Source: Abelmoschus esculentus
Lineage: Eukaryota > Streptophyta > Magnoliopsida > Malvales > Malvaceae
Direction: 5' to 3'
Length of the DNA stretch: 64,000 nt
NCBI GenBank assembly: GCA_035048815.1
Contig: JAUCBN010000035.1
Coordinates: 10,738,501-10,802,500 of the forward strand
Shown here: piece by piece, positions 46,440 to 59,170 of the stretch
Position numbering within the stretch: the stretch's first letter is position 1
Layout of the letters: the number at the start of each line of letters is the position of its first letter
Made by a program: the position numbers and the translations under genes
Notes under the pieces: generated by a model
Told to the model about the DNA's origin: nothing
Seen by the model: the letters and a program-made list of their open reading frames with translations, nothing else
Database searches by the model: none

Positions 46440-49400
46440 ATGGGGATTCAAAGCAGGCGTCTTCTTCTTGTTTGGATATTTATTGGGTTATTATCAGATG
46501 AAAGCAAAGTGAGTGGCTCGTCACCTCCGCTCAATCGCAAAAGCTTTCCTGCTGGGTTCGTCTTCGGAACAGCATCATCAGCTTACCAGGTAAGTTTATA
46601 TCGATTTAATTTTTTATTTTAATGGATTCAGATTTAATTTTAGGGATCTAGTAAAATTTTGTTTGGAATTCCTTTTTATGGCGACAAAAACCAGTACGAA
46701 GGTGGAGCTAAAGAAGGAGGTAGAGGACCGAGTGTTTGGGATACTTTCGCTCACAAGCATCCAGGTCCGTCGTCTTCAACTTCTCTTCTAATTATGAAAA
46801 GATTTGAGAGAACTCATGATTTTTGTGTGACGATTTGCAGAAACGATAGCAGATGGAAGCAATGGAGATGTGGCCATTGATTCCTATCATCGCTATAAGG
46901 TATTCTCTTTCTCCATATTTTTCAATGATTGTAGGCCTAGGCCTAGGCCCAACAATATTTTGATTTCTTTACTACTGCGGCAGCGCTCTGGTTAATCGAA
47001 CTCTACTCTACGACCTATTTTAGTCGCTTTTAGTCAATTTATTTATTAAAATTTATTTTTTATCTATTTTAATTTTTTATTAATATGTAATATGAGATAC
47101 ATATTCTATTATTAAATATAAAAATATTTAAAATAAAATTAAATTGTATTTTATTAAATTAAATAAAAAAATAATTTAAAATAAAATCTCAATCCTTAAA
47201 TACTCTTAATCGCACTCATTCATCGGCATCACTCACCCATTTACTGATATGATACGTGTTTTATCAACAAATGGTTAAGTAATGTCGACCAATGGAAGAT
47301 ATAACGTCGTGCGAGTAAAAGTGGGTTTTGAGCGTTTTAGTTTTGGGTTTATTTTAAATTACATTTTATTAAATAATATTAAAATCTAATTTATTTTTAT
47401 TTTTAATTATTTTATATTTATTAATAATCAAATATGTCAAAAAATTTATTTTTATTTTAAGTTATTTTTATATTATTAATAATCAAATATGTCACATAAT
47501 TAATTTTTATTTTAAATTACTTTTAAATTTAATAATAATAAATATATCAAGCCATACAAAATATTTAAAAGTAAAATTAATGATAAATTGAATGCTTTGA
47601 AAATTCAATGACATAAATAAGTTGTGGAGTAAAATTCAATGATAATCTATGTAATTTATCCTAAAAGTTGGGGTTATTTAAAATTTTGAAGTAGTTTAGA
47701 ATATAATGAATAAATTTTAAAAGTTTAAAACTTTGGGAGGGCTAGAACCCCATCGACCACCCGATAATTTTATCTTTTATTATTAAGAGATATTTTTTTG
47801 ATAAATAAGATTTTTTTATTCGTCCAAAAATAATTATTTATTTATAATAAAATACAAACTATCAACAAAAATTACCATAAATTAGAGAATAAAAAGAAAT
47901 ATACCAATAGCCTATACAATTCCGTACTCGGCAGCAACGGTATGTCGACAGCTTCTCCATGCGGCCTGCAATTTCGTTGTTGCAATATATAATAGAGATA
48001 ATAACGCCACATTAATCGAATAATAGCAGTTTTAAAAAGTTATTTTTTAATTTCATTAAAAAACACAAAATAAAAATAAATTTAAAAAATATAAATTTTT
48101 TATATAATACATTAAATGAGATAATTTAAAAATTAAATATACTGACAAGAAAGTATTACTTTTATTATAAATTATGAAGAATAATAACACGTGCGTCACG
48201 TGTCACTTGTTTTACAGGAAGATGTTGGGATTATGAAAGAAATGGGCTTAGATGCGTACAGATTCTCAATCTCATGGTCCAGAATTTTGCCAAGTAAGTG
48301 GAATTTTAAAAACATCATTTATATATGCACTTTTTATATACTTAATAGCTGAAATTTTTATATAAATCAAACAATTATTAAATATTTCTATTTTCTCAGC
48401 ACTTTTACTTACGTATAAGTTAAGAGAACAAATAACTAAATTATAAATATTTTATAAAAAATTTGATACACATAAAAAAATTAATACTAAAATTTATTAT
48501 AATTTTTATATCATTTATACAACCGCTTTTTAAGTTCGTCGTTCCTTAAAACTTTTCCTGAGTGGACATCTCAGGATAAAGTTAACGCTTGCATTCTTAT
48601 GTGATTCTCTATTATAGTTTCAGCTCGTTGTATTCATCTCTTAAATTATAAATGTTCAAACTATATTTTTTAAGATAGATATTTAAAGTTTTTTTATTAA
48701 ATAAATGTCTAATATTTTAAAAGTTATTCATTTAAATGTTTTACTAGTAATTTATTAAAAAACTATATTTACCGAGATTTATAAAATAACTTTAAAATGT
48801 TTAGATCCTTAGATCTGGATAATGTTATAGTCGTTTATCGTGTTTTCGTTGACGAAATAAAACTTTCTTTTTTTTGTAACAAGACTCGAATGTAGTCAGT
48901 TAATTAGCTGTCATTTATTATTGATCAGTTTTTTTTCTTTCGTGAGTTTAATTTTATTTTGACGATAGATATATCGTCACGTCGATTATTGGTGACATAA
49001 GTGATGAGCCGTCACCGATTAATAACAACAATAATGATTGAAATCGAGATTTGACACTAAAAAATTTAAGGATCTAGAGACTATTTTAATTTTTTTTTAA
49101 AAATTTAAGATATTTTAAATATAAACATGTCACATGTCATATTGTTATCGATTAATAAATTTTTTAATGGCTATTAACATTAAGACACTTAAACAAAATT
49201 TTTAAAAATACTAAACATCTATTTAATTCAAAAAATGCTTTATATTCTTATTTAAAAATATATATAATTTAAGTACTTATCCATCATTTAATCTGATTAC
49301 TCTAACAAGCCAACAACATTCACGTAAGTATTTTCACGTTGGAACAAGTAAAACTCATCCCATTTGAAAATATTGAAAATATATAATAATAATGTCAAGT

Positions 49401-52400
49401 TAAACGAATCAAATTATTTAATTTATAAAATTTTTAATTCTACGTTATTTAATTTTCTGAGTTTAAATTTAAATTGAGTTTACGTATCGAGTAAACTCAA
49501 TAACAAATTGATGTAAATTAAGCTTAGGTTATAATTTTTTAAAATGTGCAAATTGGTCTCTTTTCAATCAAATTTATAAAATATAAAAATATTTCTAAAG
49601 TATAATATATGTATACATATATATTAAATTATATTTCTACGAAACAATAAATTCGATACTTTTAACAATAAATCATCAAATCAAACTTATTCTACTAAAA
49701 GAATTATGATTTTGTTTTGAAAGAGCTTTTAACGTGTGCAGTCTTAAGTTTACTTGCTCAGGCTGGATTGAATTTTATTTCACTTGACTTTTTTTTTAAA
49801 AGGTCATCGGAATAAAATTATTCGATTTGACTGATTTTATTTTATTCAATTTAAAAATTCAAATTAAATTAAAAGGTTATAGATGTACTTTTATCTATGA
49901 GTTCGACCCAAAAAATAATTTTCTTTCATTAAAAAGTGCACTTTATGTATCCCTCAGTGCAAAATAAATCAAATTAACCTTTTTACAAAAAGTTAACTAT
50001 TACAGTGTTGACATGACAATCTAGGACGTTGACATATCGATCTATAATGCTAACGTAATAGTACACAAGGGACGACGTTTACCAATGTCGCAGGTCTCCC
50101 TGTCGGCGGGTCTGGTCATTTTCCAAAGAAGGGGTATACGACATTTAAAGCTGATGAGTGGTTTCGTCTTCCCCCCGAGCGATGTCGTCTTGTTTTTCAG
50201 ATCTTTTTGCTTGTTTTCCTGTTGACTTTCTTGTGATGCGAGCTGTTTCCCATTGAATTTGTGAATCCATCTCCGACCTAAGAGTTCTTTCAGTTCAAGT
50301 TCAAAGGTCAATTGATATATTAAGCATTTTCTTAAAATATATGTTTATTATGGATTATACAGTAATCACCATGATAAAATGTCTGTTTTATTATCAAGTC
50401 TTTAGTTGACATATAATTCTAAATCAAAATAATTTTACACAATACTCACTAAAAATGTCTCCTTGACAAATCTTCAGAGCATTATTTATTTGTGTATTTG
50501 TGGTTGCAGATGGAAAGCTAAGTGGGGGTGTGAACAAGGAAGGGATTCGCTATTATAATAATCTCATCTATGAGCTCTTAGCTAATGGTCCGAATTGATC
50601 CTAATTTTGTAGTTGAATTAACATGATTTTAGTTCGTTATGAAAAAAGATATTTTTAGGGTTCTTAATTGGAATTACTAATGATTTTATTGTGAAAACAC
50701 TTAGGTATACAACCTTTTGTGACTCTCTTCCATTGGGATCTTCCTCAAGCCTTAGAGGATGAATACGGTGGTTTCTTAAGTCCTCTTATTGTGTAAGTAA
50801 TGAATCAGCACTTTCATTACAGTTTATCTTCTTTAATATTCAATATTACAGTAAAACCATTAATTATATGGGTGTGGTCCTTAGGGTAACATTTTTAGGT
50901 CAAGTACACAAAACCACTCTTTTATTCTCTCTCCTTTTCGTATCTTAGTTACAATGAATTGTAGGTCTTCAAGTGTGAAAAAAGGAACAAAAATTCTCTA
51001 TCCTTTTTTAGTGTTCTTATTCATTCTCCAACACTAAAATATTAAACCATAAGGGAATGGTTATTGTTCCTCGAGGTTATGAGTTCGAACACCAGTATTG
51101 CAATACAATGATCGAGTGATCAATGTCTAATGGTTGAGAGTATACTTTAAAACATATAATATTGTAACCATTGTAGCTAATTCAAAAAAAATATTAAATC
51201 ATAAGCCCTAACGACCTAACCCTGGAATGTAACTCTAAACCCTACATTTTTAATTATAATTATAAACCCTAAACCTTGAATCTAATATTCTAGTATTGAG
51301 ACATACATAGGAGCACAGAAAAGGAGATGAGGATTTCAAGTTTAAGAAAACAAATATTAGGTGACTAATACAAGGAAAACAAAAGTTCAACTAGAGAAAC
51401 TTCACTATTGTGAAATTTTAAGAACTTTATCAAACATAACTTTTATTTCCATTTTTCTTTATGTAATATGTCAGGGATGACTTTCGAGACTATGCTGATG
51501 TTTGCTTCAAGGAATTTGGCAATAGAGTAAAGCACTGGACCACATTGAATGAGCCATGGAGTTATACTACTAGTGGATATGCATCTGGGGTCTCACCACC
51601 AGGTCGTTGTTCCGATTGGCTGAACCGGAACTGCAGCGGCGGTGATTCAGGGGTTGAGCCATACCTGGTGGCTCACCATCAACTTCTTGCTCATGCAGTT
51701 TCTGTAAACCTCTATCGCCAGAAATACCAGGTGATGAAACATGAATGGCCAAGTACTCATTCCTAATCTAGACTTAATAATTTGATTATGTGTTACTTAA
51801 GAAATGAATGAACTGAACAGGCAACTCAAAATGGTATGATTGGGATCACGTTAAATGCAGCCTGGTATGTTCCAGTTTCAAATGCAACGCACCAGCTAAA
51901 TGCTGCTTCAAGAGCCATGGACTTTATCTTCGGATGGTTAGTTTTACACTTGTTAATTATTGTAATTCCAGTTCATCTTCAAGGTTTGAATTTTAATATT
52001 TTATGGTGTTTTTTGGCAGGTTTATGGAGCCAATAACCATTGGGAACTATCCTCACACAATGCAATCTCTAGTTGGAAATCGTTTGCCTAAATTCAGCAA
52101 AATGGAAGCTGAGATACTTAAAGGGTCATTTGATTTCCTTGGATTGAACTACTACACTACAAATTATGCAGCTTATGCTCATAAGTCTAGTGTTGAGAAG
52201 CCAAGCTTCTTCACAGATGCTCGTACTACTATTTCATGTGAGTCATCGGTTCAAAATGCTAAGCTAACTTAAGATTAATTTCCAAATCTGTGATTAACAA
52301 CTCATTTACTAATGAAAGCACAATGTGTTGATATTGCAGCTGAGCATAATGGTATTCCAATTGGTCCAAAGGTGAGCACACCTATATCCAACCCCTTTTT

Positions 52401-53223
52401 CTTTCTTTTTCTTTAGATAAATAGATCGTGGTCTCAATATGAATAGAGATGTTCACGACCAATCAACTATCTAGAAGGTTTATAATCTCGTATTCAAGTT
52501 ATAAATATCACTTTGTTCAAAGACAATCTGGGGTAGCCAGAAGCCCTGGCTTATCATGTCATCTAAGAAGTCTGACTATTGGACAAATCTAAAGATAGAG
52601 AATACAAAAGATGGGATTCGATCGCAAACTTATTTTCGGTTTCCTTGAATTCAAATGTTATAGACAGGTACGAGTTGGATCCGTATGTGCCCAAGAGGAA
52701 TTCGAGATATCCTAGTACACACCAAGGAAAAGTACAACAATCCCTTAATGTATATCACTGAGAATGGTATGTATATATTCTTAATTAACTTTTGCAAATG
52801 AATTTCTATATAGTCATGAAAAATAAACTTGTTTGAAACGTAGGGGTTGGTGACACTTATAAGAATATTTCATTGCCATTAAAAGAAGCCCTTATTGACA
52901 AAGAGAGGATCGAGTACCACCGTCAACATCTTTCATCCCTTCATAGTGCAATTAAGTGAGTTTTTTCCCCCTCTACTTTTTACTAAGATTTTCTTTGTTG
53001 CAAAATATAATTAATTCTTATGGGATTTTTTGGCTTCATGGTTAGGGATGGTGTGAATGTGAAAGGGTATTTTGCATGGTCCCTATTGGACAACTTTGAA
53101 TGGGGGGATGGTTATACCGTAAGATTTGGCTTGAACTTTGTAGACTACAAAGATGGGTTGAAAAGATACCCAAAATTCTCGGCCAATTGGTTCAAAAATT
53201 TTCTCAGGAAACAAACATCATGA
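46440..53223 (+). CDS. Family-1 beta-glucosidase (BGLU12-type), 13 exons, 511 aa
   Basis: It hydrolyses beta-linked glycosides, probably defence or hormone glucosides. Exons: 46440-46589, 46695-46764, 46841-46899, 48218-48293, 50510-50587, 50705-50792, 51475-51730, 51821-51936, 52020-52237, 52340-52371, 52664-52766, 52844-52955, 53046-53223. All introns are GT-AG, phases agree and the sum is 1536 nt with no stop. Thirteen exons and about 510 residues are usual for plant GH1. Residues 1-26 look like a secretion signal. Visible motifs are FPAGFVFGTASSAYQYEG (glycone Gln50), FHWDLPQ (His154), TLNEPW (acid/base Glu200), YITENG (nucleophile Glu414), and FAWSLLDNFEW (Trp464, Glu471, Trp472). Asn-x-Ser/Thr sites include NCS, NAT and NIS. 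Introns 3 and 4 are long and hold repeats. Unusual is SWIRMCPRG at 385-393, where relatives have SWLYVYPRG. I am sure of the family but not of the substrate. Confidence 0.95.
46900..48217 (+). other. Intron 3 of the beta-glucosidase (1318 bp)
   Basis: AT-rich, bounded by AAG|GTATTC and TTTTACAG|. It contains a GC-richer patch at 47915-47985 (CTCGGCAGCAACGG, CATGCGGCCTGC) that may be an insertion. No ORF. Confidence 0.85.
48650..49275. mobile_element. MITE-like element in intron 4 of the beta-glucosidase
   Basis: Left (48650-48765, TAAATGTTCAAACTATATTT ... AAATGTCTAATATTTT) and right (49150-49275, complement of AATAGATGTTTAGTATTTTT ... ATATATTTTTAAATAAG) are imperfect inverted repeats of roughly 110 bp around a unique centre. 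The centre has a short hairpin GATATATCGTCACGTCGAT / GTGACATAAGTGATGAGCCGTCAC. Confidence 0.55.
49860..50320. other. Intron 4 insert, unclassified
   Basis: 50060-50300 is clearly GC-richer than the rest of the intron (GGACGACGTTTACC, CCCCCCGAGCGATG). It is probably a transposon remnant. The minus-strand frame 50042-50311 has no recognisable domain. Confidence 0.4.
51045..51195 (+). repeat. Dispersed repeat family, copy C, in intron 6
   Basis: GGGAATGGTTATTGTTCCTCGAGG, TTATGAGTTCGAACACC, GATCGAGTGATCAATGTC, TTGAGAGTATACTTTAAAAC match copies A (11440-11650) and B (41060-41265). It lies wholly inside the 682-bp intron 6 (50793-51474). Confidence 0.65.
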
Positions 53224-54199
53224 TTTTTTTCCTTGGGGTTTGTAGATTGGTTAGTAAACCATGATACTGTGTGTTTTATGTTGTGCTTCTTCTTTAACAG
53301 TTGATAAACGATGTTTTGTGTTTGATGTGAATTTCCTAATTAATGTTGTGCTTTGTCATTTTAGTAGTTGCAACATGTTCTGCGTTTTTGTAATGATGTT
53401 TGTGTGGCTTTAAGGAAGAAAGTAGTTGCAACACTTGTAGCCTCTTTTATATTTTTTGGTTGAGTTTTGTTTGGTTTCAGTGGAAATGTGTTGAGAAAAG
53501 AAAGGATAAACTGTGATATTTCTGAATAATTTGAGTGTTTTTTCAGAGACCAGCTTATTTATTTATCTTCATTTTACTATTTTTTTCTTCTTTTAATGTT
53601 GTGAGTATCAGTTGGGATTGTTAAGCTACCTTACTTTATTAATCTACTTTCCATAAAATAAAAATTAAAAATAGCAAATAAGATATCTTAGAGAGTTTCT
53701 ACTAGAAGTTGTGGGTGCTCATTTTCATTCTTAAAGAAAATGCCTAGTGAACTCTGTATCCCTAGCAAGCAACAAAATCAATGTATGCCTAGTGAACTCT
53801 GTATCCCTTGGAACAAACAACATAATTTGCTGTTGGCTCATCTATTCCAGTCACTATCGTATAGGATCTGAATTTCTTTACAGTAACAAAGTACGGTAGA
53901 AATTTGTCTGCAGTTGCATGTTTTACGTATGGCTTTGTTTTGCTATAGACTGCTTTGAAATGGATGCTTGCTGATTTCTGCCAATTGTTTTCTTTCATTT
54001 GAAGCAAAACTCAGAAATTCATACATGTCATGTATTAGTTACGTGTCTGAGCACAATTTAACTATTTATGGGCGATATATATACAAATATATATTTTTCT
54101 ATATGTAATATTTTTTATGAACAAAATCATAGAACATACTTTAGATAATTAATAATATTGACGCAAAAATTGCTATAGTAAGTACTCGTATTTTGCGGC
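53224..54199. other. 3' flank of the beta-glucosidase
   Basis: The 3' UTR probably occupies the first 200-400 bases (T-rich, TTTGTAATGATGTTTG near 53387). A short duplication, ATGCCTAGTGAACTCTGTAT, occurs at 53740 and 53785. The minus frame 54007-53789 (72 aa) has protein-like composition but no family that I recognise. Confidence 0.55.
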
Positions 54200-54481
54200 A
54201 GTAATCGCCGAAAATTATCTGAGGAGTTACAACCAATCTTTTCGGGGTGCAATTGGAACACCAAAAATGAGTCTACGCAATCAGAGTCGTGTCAGGGCGT
54301 CTGTTACGTGTGAGGAAGGTAACACCCCCACAATGTCCAAAACTTGGCACTTGTCAGTTACAAAATATTTATATGATAGAAATATAGATTCAGTTTTAAA
54401 TTTAACATTGTGATCCAAAATATTTTTAAAGACTTAATCTGCAAAATAATAAAAACATTAGACAAACAAATATTATAATAA

Positions 54482-54537
<56 letters not shown>

Positions 54538-55583
54538 GATATATGAATATTATATAGGTAACGGTGACTAAATCTAATAAAAACCAATATTATAGAGCAA
54601 ATTCAATAAAAATGGTGATTGAAATATAGGGAAAACGAAACTTAAAACCTAAATTATAAGGATATAGAAAGTATGAGGAATGAGGTGGCAATTAGTCCAC
54701 TTTCCCAGGTTATGCGCGGGTTGGGTTTAGAGCAGGTTTGGATGCGGGTATCTATGGCTGAAACGATGTCGTTTTGGTGGTTGAGGGCTAAAACAAAAAC
54801 GACATCGTTTTGGGTTCCTTTAAATAATATACAATACCAAAAAAATCAATTATTCACTCTAATATTAAAAGAAAATCAGAGTTCCTAATATATGCTCTCT
54901 AGGTTCTCTCTACTGCCATCGTGGTCAAGTTGTCGGCCGTCGTGCCAGCCGTCATCGTCGGTGACGAAACTCGTAAAGGAAGATACTTTCCGAAGAGTCT
55001 CGTTGCCTAGATTGTGAATCCAACCTTGGATTATTGAGGAGACTATGCGAATAAATCTAGCAAAAAAGGATAAGTTTAATTTGTTTGTCTTTTATCTTTT
55101 CCTTTTTTCTCTTCGAATCTTATTCCTCTCCCCTCTCTTTATTTTTGTTTTTATAGATTGTAATATTAGTATTTTACCTTGGATTTTTATTCGAATTTTT
55201 CTTTTTTCATTCGAAAATCCCATCCTTTAAGTAGATCATTCTTATGGGTTTTATATACTCGTAAATACACATATAAAATTATAATGCTTTTTCGTTTTTG
55301 TAGGTTAACGAAGAGATTGAGGCGGCGGAACAGCGCTTGGACGGTCGAATAAAACGCGCGTGACTGCCACGCGACAATTGAAACGCCGCGCGTGGTGGCC
55401 ACATACAAAAGCTGTGTAGATAGAAGAGCAGTAACGACTGCTGTGGCTAGAAAGAGGAATATGTTATTTCTTTAGGGTTTTGTTTGATATTTGGATTAGG
55501 CTATCAAATTTTTTTGATTTGGGTCAATGGGTTGGGGATATTATTTTTGGGTTTGTAACATGGTTTAAAAATGAGTTATGATA
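54200..55583 (-). repeat. 3' LTR of the minus-strand Tat-like element
   Basis: Plus-strand borders are AGTAATCGCC (decayed TGTAATCACC) at 54200 and GAGTTATGATA at 55583. It includes an (AAT)n run (54482-54537) and paired palindromes AAACGATGTCGTTTTGG (54761) and AAACGACATCGTTTTGG (54797). Confidence 0.82.
54482..54537. repeat. (AAT)n microsatellite, uninterrupted
   Basis: About 18 perfect AAT/ATA units. The homologous place in the other LTR of the same element (61830-61900) is interrupted, so this one has expanded. Confidence 0.95.
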
Positions 55584-56254
55584 GATGTCCCTCTATGTTC
55601 ATTGTTGTGTAACGACAATGAAGTAAAGACAAAGAATAACTCATTCTATGTCCTTCTAGAGCTTGACTTGATCTATTACATCGTTCTTGTCAGCAAAGAA
55701 CTTGAAAATAGAGAATCTGTTGAGGATGATCGAATTGTATGACCAATTGTTGAAGACAAAATATGTTTAGTTCGTAACGACACTGATGGTGCTTTCATCT
55801 CTAGAGAAAACTTGACCTAGCACAACGTTGACATAGAGGCAATGTCTGTAAATCTTGATCCATATGCAATATTGACGATGAGATAGAGTAAAATATTTGA
55901 TCCATCTACAACACTGATGGAGTGGCAAGATCAAATATTAAAGGTTTTGATATCTGATCTAGCTGCAACACAGACAAGGAGATGGTTTCTGATATTTGAT
56001 CTGACAACACTGTTGATGTCTGATCCAGCTGCAAGACTGATAGAGAGACAACGTTCGTAAATCATGATCCATTTGTAACATTGACTATGAGACAAAATTG
56101 AATGGCAAAGGCACTGATATCTAACCTAGTTGCAACACTTACGTAGAGGTAAGATCCGCAAATCTGAGGGTTATAGTATTGGATTCGACTGTAAAATTGG
56201 CGAGGAGATGAGTTCCGACATTTGATTCTGCTGTAACATTGATGAAGAAGAAGT

Positions 56255-56790
56255 GATCTTGGTTCAGTTGTATTTTTCCCAAATGCACATGGATTAACAG
56301 ATTTGACTTGCCTTTACTGATAGTCGTTTGCCCCGGGCTAGTTGTGTCATTTATTTGGGTACAATTGTAGGTGCCAAGGATTTAATTCCCTGACCATTCA
56401 CGAGAATGGATTTCAATAGACATTTACATGATCCTTATCAGTGCATTTGTCCCAAATGCATAAGTATTAACGAATTTGACTCACCTTTACCGGTAACTGT
56501 TTTCTTTGGGCTAGTTGTACCATTTTTTTTGAGTATAATCAGTTGTACCGATTATGAGATTGAATTTATTTTATTTCATTAACCATTCGTGAAAATGGAT
56601 TTCAATTGACATTTGAATGATCCTTATAATTCATTTTTCCCAAATACATAGGGATTAACGGACTTGACTTTCCTTTATCGTTTGCTCCGGTCTAATTGTA
56701 CCATTACTCTGGGTATAATTAAGTTACTACCAAGTATTTAATTCCTTGACCATTTACGAGAATGAATTTCAATAGGCATTTGAATTGCCC
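56255..56790 (-). repeat. ~185-bp tandem repeat, three units
   Basis: Units carry TCCCAAATGCACATGGATTA, the CTAGTTGTACCATT block and CATTCACGAGAATGGATTTC (as read on plus). They are homologous to the two-unit array at 30693-31045 but with an extra unit. Confidence 0.85.
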
Positions 56791-57074
56791 CTTGTTTAGT
56801 TTTTCCTCCCCTTTATTTTTACACGAACATGTCAAGCGTGGTCAACTTTTTCCATCTCGCTACCTTCAACATCTATATCTTTCAATGGGAATGTTGGCAT
56901 CAGCTTCAGATTTACGTGCATCTTTAGATCAGTCAACTCTTCCCTTTTTTAAAACGAATTATTTACTAAGATATTTTATGTAAAAGAATTTAATACGTAA
57001 AACTAGTAATACGATATAATTTATAGAAAAAGACATTTTGATTATCACAGCTCTAACGTAGTAACATGATGTGG

Positions 57075-57560
57075 TATGACTGAAAGAGAGTTGATCTTCA
57101 CTACACTAATGAAGTGGTAAGATCTTGAGAAAATTAATCCGCACTACACTTGATGAAGTGGCAAGATCTTTGTGAGAATTGATCCTCTCTACACTGACGA
57201 AATGGCAAGATATTTGTGAGAATTGATCCGCACTACACTTGACGAAGTGGCAAGATCTTGTGAGAATTGATCTACACTACACTTGACGAATTGCAAGATC
57301 TTTGTGAAAATTGATCCTCACTACACTTGATGAAGTGGCAAGACCGCTCTACACTTGACAAAGTGACAGATCTTTTTGAAAATTGATTTGTTTGACGAAG
57401 TGGCAAAATCTCCGTAAAAATTGATTCACACTACACTTGACAAAGTGACAAGATCTTCATGAAAATTGATTTGGTCTATCCTGATGAAGCAGCTTGATTA
57501 GTATAAGATTTGATCTGTACTATTATGATGAAGTGATTCAATCTAGAGAGAATTTTATTA
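57075..57560 (-). repeat. ~43-bp minisatellite, about 11 units
   Basis: Plus-strand unit is TTGATCCGCACTACACTTGA followed by CGAAGTGGCAAGATCTTTGTGAGAA, the reverse complement relative of the array at 29865-30435. Confidence 0.88.
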
Positions 57561-58239
57561 AGCAAGCTTCAAGCTTGTTGTGTCATTAACTTGTCACGGA
57601 TTCAAGAGAACGAAGTTTTCTAATTTCTTCTTTTGTATTCACGATTATTTTGATATTTTGCGTTCGTTAATTCCATCGTTTGCTGGAGGAGTAAAATCTA
57701 TAACAGTTTTACAAAAGAATTTTAGAATGCTATGGTTTGTATGAATCTAATGATTCTAGCCTAAATGTCTGATGCATGCATGTATGATCCTAGCATGAAA
57801 TAGAAAATGTATATGGCAATGATTTCGTCTCAAGATTGGCTAAATCTGCTTGCCTTACTGACTGTTGGAACTCTATTTCCATGGTTGAGTCTTTCTTCTT
57901 AAAGCAAAACATCTGACCCCATTCAGTTTGTTGAGTGATTGTTCTCTTTGTAAGGTAAAATATCTTTTTTTTCGAATTGAGATTGCTCTTAGTCCATGTA
58001 ATTTTAGGAATCTTTCAAGAGCAATGTAAATAAAATTGACAACGCTTAGGTAACAAATATTGATAGTCAATTAAGCAGATTGGAAAAATTTTGGTGCCCC
58101 ACATATCTAGCTAATAAGCTTTATAGAACCAGTTTAACAAGACATCATGTTCTTGGAGGCATTAAGTGAAAGTTCTCCTTACACCGTAGAGCTTCATGTC
58201 TAGCTTAGGTTCATTCTATTTTATCTTGTTTGAATCTTG

Positions 58240-58640
58240 ACAAAATCCGTAAATAGGGAACTTCAAATTCTACGGGTAATACAATGTTTTATCCCATAAA
58301 TCAGGGAAAAAGAGGTTACCGCATTAGAAGTTTTGATTGATTAAAGCGAATAATGGCTTTTTATGCCCCTCTCATGATTAAGAGAAGATTTTTGACTTCT
58401 ACGGATAATATCGCATTTATCCCCTAGATTAGGAAAAAAAGATTGTCTACTAGAAGTTATAACCAATGTTTTGTAGGACTTATAAAGCAAATGATACTTT
58501 ATTATGCATCTCCCATGATTAGGAAATGATTTTCGAATTTTATAGATAATATCGTGATTATCTCCTAGATTAAGGAAAAAGAGGCAGTCCTAGTAAAAGT
58601 TCTGACTAATGTAAAGCAAATAATGGTTTCTCATGCCCTC
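58240..58640 (-). repeat. ~125-bp tandem repeat, three units
   Basis: Each unit has TTCTACGGGTAATA, TTATCCC.TAAATCAGGGAAAAAGAGG and AGAAGTT blocks on plus, matching 28795-29145 in reverse. Confidence 0.82.
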
Positions 58641-58924
58641 TCTGTCGATTCTTGGTGCGATAGATCGAAAAATGGATCAAAATCTTGGTTATCACCACGA
58701 TCTAGAAGCTCTTCTAGACACATATTCTCAAAAATGCATTCTAAATCAGTCTCAGTATCGCTTGATGATTCGATACTTGGGGACTCTGAAACATTCTTAA
58801 AAGTTGTGGATTCTTTAGTAATATGGTGAATCAAAGCATTTTTAGGGGTACAAGGCCGAATTCTCTTAGTATAAAGTTCATTACTTCCTTCTGAAGCAAA
58901 AACTTTCGGGCTTAGCTTCTTCAT
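58631..58924 (-). pseudogene. Pre-RT linker remnant of Tat pol
   Basis: A 97-codon stretch contains SPSIESSSDTETDLECIFEN then MCLEELLDRG and DFDPFFDLSHQE. The acidic pattern resembles the linker that precedes the RT domain in Tat-lineage polyproteins. The frame then runs straight into the tandem arrays, which normally lie after integrase. So a deletion has removed RT through integrase. Confidence 0.55.
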
Positions 58925-58989
58925 CTTCTATGTAAATGATTTCTCCAGACACCAAGAATTTCAAAAAAGGGAAGCCAAGGGTTCCGATT

Positions 58990-59170
58990 GCACTAGATCT
59001 CGTTTAGTCATCAAATTCTATGACCCCCCCATCTTCATAAATTTTTCCATAAGTTTCTTGAAACTAATACTATTCTTGATTGAGTTCCTCACAACTCCGG
59101 CATGATATTCACATTGAGCGTTAGGGTCATACCATAAGGCAGTTGTATCGAATTTATGTAAAACGAGAGA
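58990..59170 (-). pseudogene. Gag zinc-knuckle remnant
   Basis: Minus translation ALWYDPNAQCEYHAGVV RNSIKNSISFKKLMEKFMK aligns with the knuckle at 27030-27130. The second His and the last Cys have been lost (HSIEDC to NSIKNS). Confidence 0.75.

Noticed and set aside
53789..54007. 72-codon minus-strand frame downstream of the beta-glucosidase
   Set aside because: Composition is protein-like, but I recognise no family, see no splice context, and cannot separate it from chance.
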